Origin: Taibaiella koreensis | GTDB lineage: Bacteria > Bacteroidota > Bacteroidia > Chitinophagales > Chitinophagaceae | NCBI RefSeq assembly: GCF_003545715.1 | Contig: NZ_QVNU01000004.1 | Coordinates: 496,001-560,000, forward strand | Length of the DNA stretch: 64,000 bases | Reading direction: 5' to 3' | Part shown: in pieces, positions 60,832-64,000 of the stretch | How positions within the stretch are numbered: the first letter of the stretch is position 1 | Layout: every line of letters begins with the position of its first letter | The notes under the pieces: model-generated | Told to the model about the DNA's origin: nothing | What the model saw: only the letters and a program-made list of their open reading frames with translations | The model's database searches: none | Program-made: the position numbers and the translations under genes

Positions 60832-61896
60832 TCAGGATAATGCCTCCGCTTCCCTGATGATCCGTTGCAGGATGTGCTGAACAGGCAGCGCTTCTGCTCC
60901 CCCGGCCGATTGACCGGCCCATAAGTTGAACCAGCGGGGATCGTCCTGCCGCTGCGCTGCCGCCCTGAATGCAGTCGTCAGGCTGTTTTGATAAGGATAT
61001 TCCGGTATCCCCAGTCCGGCATCATCAAACTGCTCCATCAAAGTATTAAAAAGCCCGCGGGCCCAGCGTCCCGAAAAGGCGCGGGTAAGACGGCTGTCTG
61101 TATCTTTTGCAGCCTGCAGCGCGCGCCGGTAAGATGGCGCGGCCAGGCTTTCGTCGCTGGCGATCAGGGCCGATCCAACCTGCACACCGGCAGCCCCCAA
61201 CATCATCGCAGCCCTGGTCGTCCGGCCGTCGTTAATACCCCCGGCCGCGATCACCGGGCATTGCACGCTATCGGCCACCTGCGGGATCAGCGAGAAGCTC
61301 CCTACTTCAGGCAGACGCTCAGGCTGCAGAAAAGAGCCCCGGTGCCCCCCTGCCTCGATGCCCTGCGCGATAATGGCGTCAATACCCTTCTCCCCAAGCG
61401 CAAGGGCTTCCGCTACCGAAGTGGCGGTGCCCGTGAGCACCATTCCTTTTTGGCGGCAGAATGCCAAGGCCTCATCGTCCATCATCCCGAAAGTGAAGCT
61501 GACCTGGGTGATCCCTTCATCGGCCAATACCTGCAGCTGGTCTTTATAGCTGTAATGCGTGAATGCGGTAATCGCTTTGTCTTCATAAACCAGTCCGCTT
61601 TCTTCGGCAATGCCACGCAACCATTGCTGCATGCGGGATGCAACGCCTTCATCCGTAGCAGGTGGTATCTCGTATACAAAAAGATTAACGGCAAAGGACC
61701 GGCCGGTCAATGCCCGGGTGCTCCGGATCAATGCTGCTGTTCGCTCCGGGGATAAGCCACCTACAGGCAGCGCGCCCAGACAGCCGTTATTAGCTGCTGC
61801 GGCCACCATTTGCGGCGATGTTACACCCAGCATGGGCGCCTGTATTAAAGGGTACTCTATCTGAAAAAGGCGGGTAAGATCATTAGTCCATTCCAT
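60832..61896 (-). CDS. Nitronate monooxygenase-like FMN oxidoreductase
   Basis: The ATG at 61896 gives 354 residues (MEWTNDLTRLFQIEYPLIQA); a TTG at 61914 is less likely. It is a TIM-barrel flavoprotein of the 2-nitropropane dioxygenase type. Signs are QAPMLGVTSPQMVAAAAN at the N-terminus, the phosphate-binding AQGIEAGGHRGSF and PVIAAGGINDGR, and GAAGVQVGSALIASDES. Such enzymes oxidise nitronates such as propionate-3-nitronate to aldehydes, or serve in fatty-acid metabolism; the substrate is not certain. It is a single leftward gene 69 bp upstream of the start of the next operon's last gene on the same strand. Confidence 0.88.
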   Translation of the reverse strand: MEWTNDLTRLFQIEYPLIQAPMLGVTSPQMVAAAANNGCLGALPVGGLSPERTAALIRSTRALTGRSFAVNLFVYEIPPATDEGVASRMQQWLRGIAEESGLVYEDKAITAFTHYSYKDQLQVLADEGITQVSFTFGMMDDEALAFCRQKGMVLTGTATSVAEALALGEKGIDAIIAQGIEAGGHRGSFLQPERLPEVGSFSLIPQVADSVQCPVIAAGGINDGRTTRAAMMLGAAGVQVGSALIASDESLAAPSYRRALQAAKDTDSRLTRAFSGRWARGLFNTLMEQFDDAGLGIPEYPYQNSLTTAFRAAAQRQDDPRWFNLWAGQSAGGAEALPVQHILQRIIREAEALS

Positions 61897-61965
61897 AGCG
61901 AAGCAAATCGACAATAAAGATACGACAGGATTGAGATTTAATAAGGTCCGGGCACGGCTCCACTA

Positions 61966-62700
61966 CTATTTAAAGTACTGCAGGAGTTGTTCTTTTCTTC
62001 TTACAGAAACGGGTAGCTCCTTTCCATTTTCCAGCACCAGCATACCGCCGCTACCACGCTGGTAGGAACAGATATATTTGAGGTTAACAATGTAACGATC
62101 GTGAATGCGTAAAAAGGACTGCTGCGGCAATAGTTGTTCAAAAGTGCCGATCTGCCGGCTCACCAGTATCTGGCGACCTTCATTTAAAAAAAAGGTGGTA
62201 TAGTTGCCGCTGCTTTCACAGTACAAAATGGCTTCCTGCGCAACGAACACCCATCCCTTCTGTGTCGCCAACGCCAGCTTCTTTTCTCCTGATGCGAAGA
62301 CCTTCCCGGCCTCCTGGCGTACCAGGGCCTGTCTTTGCTGAATGCGTTCCAATATTTTGCTCACGGTAAGCACCAGCCTCGCCGCATCTACCGGTTTGGT
62401 AAGGTAACCGCTGGCCTGGTGCTCAAAGGCCTTGAGCGCGTACTCGCTGTATGCCGTTACGAAAACGAGCTCCGGGGGCACGTGTTCTTCCAGGCGATGC
62501 AACAGCTCAAATGCGTCGATCCCCGGCATATAAATATCCAGAAACAGCAGATCGGGTCGCTGCGCAACGATCTGCGGAATAGCATCGGCAGAATCGGTTG
62601 CCGTACCGCAAAGGCTTACCTGTGGGAAATAACGGGTCAGCTGGCTCTTCAACACGCTGATGTTGGTGTCCTGGTCGTCAAGGAGAAATGCTTTGATCAT
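61966..62700 (-). CDS. LytTR-family response regulator
   Basis: The 244-residue protein has a receiver domain with acidic residues at 8-9 (FLLDDQDTN), phospho-acceptor Asp55 in LLFLDIYMPG, VTAYSEYALKAFE and the Lys of GYLTKPVD. The LytTR domain (about 140-244) carries FVAQEAILYCESSGNYTTFF and FLRIHDRYIVNLKYICSY. Its start overlaps the stop of the kinase gene at 62697 by four bases (ATGA), so the two are translationally coupled and form one two-component system. It is similar in design to the regulator at 55985, but the sequences differ, so they should act on different targets. Confidence 0.95.
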   Translation of the reverse strand: MIKAFLLDDQDTNISVLKSQLTRYFPQVSLCGTATDSADAIPQIVAQRPDLLFLDIYMPGIDAFELLHRLEEHVPPELVFVTAYSEYALKAFEHQASGYLTKPVDAARLVLTVSKILERIQQRQALVRQEAGKVFASGEKKLALATQKGWVFVAQEAILYCESSGNYTTFFLNEGRQILVSRQIGTFEQLLPQQSFLRIHDRYIVNLKYICSYQRGSGGMLVLENGKELPVSVRRKEQLLQYFK

Positions 62701-64000
62701 AATGTTTGGTTTATTTCCTGATGTCTTAAAGGGATGCTCAGCTCAACGATCGTTCCGGAGGGATCATTATCGCCGATAGTGATACATGCCTGGTAGAGCC
62801 GGGCCCTTCGGCGGGTGATCGACAGGCCCCTTCCTTCCTGCATTTGCCCAGCGGCCACGGGTACCCGGCCGTTGCCATTGTCGATGATCGTGCAAACTAA
62901 ACGGTCATTCTCTTCCCGGAACAGGACCTGTATCCTGCCCTTTTGTTCGCGCACGCGGGCAACGCCATGCTTCACGGCGTTTTCGATACAAGGCTGCAGC
63001 AGCATGGGAGGCAACAGCACCTGGTCGGATTGTAACAGAGGTGCTACGGCAATGGAAAAAGAAAAACGGTTGTTTACATTTACCTGTTCCAGCGAAAGGT
63101 ACATATCGATATACTGTATCTCCCGGGAAAGGCTATGAAAGGAATGGACCGATCCCTCAAGCGTCATGCGGAACAAGCTGGCAAAACGGTCCATGTATTG
63201 ATCGGCCTCTTCCAGCCGGTGCTCATAGATGAGGCCCTTGATCGAGTTGAGACAATTAAACACAAAGTGCGGATTGATCTGTGCTTTAAGCGCGGCCAGC
63301 TCCAGCTCACGCAGCCGACCTTCCTGTTCCAGCGTGTCCCTGGCCTTATTGTACCGGAACCGGTACCAAAGCCTGGTGAGCAGCAGTGCTGCCACGAGTA
63401 CCGAAACCGAGAGAATAATGATGAAGGAAGCTTTTTGATAAAAGGGATAAGCCACTTGTATATGCAGCAAACGGGTATCGGAAGGCCGGGCATAATTGTT
63501 CAATACTTGTACCGAGAGCAGGTAGTCGCCCGGTCCCAGGTTATGAAAATCGAAGAAGGGCTCCGACGCATAGGTCCAGGCCCCATCATTAATGCGATAA
63601 CGATAGCGTAAGGGGAATTGCTCGTAATTTACAGTGGAAAAGGCGACGGAAAAATCGTGTATCCCCGGCGTTAGCTCATAACTGTCCTTTAGTTCTGTGG
63701 GCACACCATCGATAAGAATACGGTCGGGCTGCAGCCTGAAATTCCGTACCGGCTCAATCGTTCCATCGGGAAGAATGAGCAGCCCCCGGCTTCCCATCCC
63801 GTATATTTTCCCGCCGGCATAGTGCAGGTATTTGATCCCCTCCTGCTGTGCCGTATGCAACGTGAGCAGTTCCGTCATCCGGATCCGGCCATGCATTACC
63901 TTGCAGGTCATGCGCTGTACACCATTGGCATAGCCCAGCACCAGCTGCTGCCGGCCGTCGATGGCCAGGGTTTCGATCACGTTACCGGTAAGGCCATTAT
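62697..64000 (-). CDS. Propeller-sensor histidine kinase (partial, 5' end outside window)
   Basis: About 433 codons are visible. The frame is open to the window edge, so the N-terminal propeller is mostly missing (only NGLTGNVIETLAIDG and following are seen). The visible part includes a Y_Y_Y domain (LTPGIHDFSVAFSTVNYEQF, FFDFHNLGPGDYLLSVQVLN), a membrane helix (FIIILSVSVLVAALLLTRLWY), then the LytS-type kinase: phospho-His in INPHFVFNCLNSIKGL, and PCIENAVKHG with DNGNGRV for ATP binding. It is coupled to the regulator at 61966 by an ATGA overlap. It parallels the kinase at 56908-60015. Confidence 0.9.
   Translation of the reverse strand, partial: NGLTGNVIETLAIDGRQQLVLGYANGVQRMTCKVMHGRIRMTELLTLHTAQQEGIKYLHYAGGKIYGMGSRGLLILPDGTIEPVRNFRLQPDRILIDGVPTELKDSYELTPGIHDFSVAFSTVNYEQFPLRYRYRINDGAWTYASEPFFDFHNLGPGDYLLSVQVLNNYARPSDTRLLHIQVAYPFYQKASFIIILSVSVLVAALLLTRLWYRFRYNKARDTLEQEGRLRELELAALKAQINPHFVFNCLNSIKGLIYEHRLEEADQYMDRFASLFRMTLEGSVHSFHSLSREIQYIDMYLSLEQVNVNNRFSFSIAVAPLLQSDQVLLPPMLLQPCIENAVKHGVARVREQKGRIQVLFREENDRLVCTIIDNGNGRVPVAAGQMQEGRGLSITRRRARLYQACITIGDNDPSGTIVELSIPLRHQEINQTL

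Overview
The window looks like chromosomal DNA of a Bacteroidota bacterium, probably of the Chitinophagaceae or a close relative. The grounds are several proteins with type IX secretion (T9SS) C-terminal signals (12561-14234, 18191-19129, 23288-25534), large TonB-type receptors with CarboxypepD_reg-like N-termini, LytTR regulators paired with propeller sensor kinases, many copies of the Bacteroidota -7 promoter box TAnnTTTG, weak Shine-Dalgarno sequences, and a class I lanthipeptide leader of the Bacteroidota type. Base composition looks close to 50% GC by eye. I see no rRNA, tRNA, CRISPR array, transposase or phage gene.

Layout. 1-0.7 kb: tail of a LytTR regulator, a terminator and a 311-bp element with terminal inverted repeats. 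0.7-12.2 kb: L,D-transpeptidase, two small ORFs, a TonB-dependent receptor, then a rightward run of penicillin-acylase-like, SpoIIM-like, alpha/beta hydrolase and DUF885 genes. 12.5-25.5 kb: T9SS cargo proteins, guaB, a DnaQ-like exonuclease, a family 2 glycosyltransferase, an outer-membrane beta-barrel protein, an alcohol dehydrogenase and a DUF427 protein. 26-31.4 kb: a methionine-synthesis cluster (metZ-like and osmC leftward, metX rightward), a small membrane protein, a PAP2 phosphatase and an LpxR-like protein.

31.5-34.4 kb: an EamA transporter and an amino-acid permease in one operon. In front of it are two tandem short ORFs dense in cysteine codons, each followed by a terminator. This is a candidate double cysteine-responsive attenuator and the most interesting item here. 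35.5-42.4 kb: a tripartite RND efflux operon and its TetR regulator, with three copies of one palindrome that fits the TetR operator. 42.7-44.5 kb: an orphan four-helix sensor, an orphan lanthipeptide precursor and two more copies of the inverted-repeat element.

44.5-55.4 kb: a phosphate-themed block, all leftward: an HD domain fused to a Pycsar-effector-like (PycTM/DUF5706) membrane domain, ppk1, an SdiA-regulated-type lipoprotein, a PAP2 phosphatase, then, after a terminator, a metallophosphoesterase fused to a beta-barrel and a GAF protein. 55.7-55.9 kb holds a promoter, a structured stretch and a strong terminator with no ORF, a candidate small RNA. 56-64 kb: two LytTR/propeller-kinase systems, a stand-alone LuxR-type HTH protein and a nitronate monooxygenase-like enzyme; the last kinase runs off the window.

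All calls were made by reading the sequence. No database search or folding program was run, so family names rest on recognised motifs and start sites are inferred.
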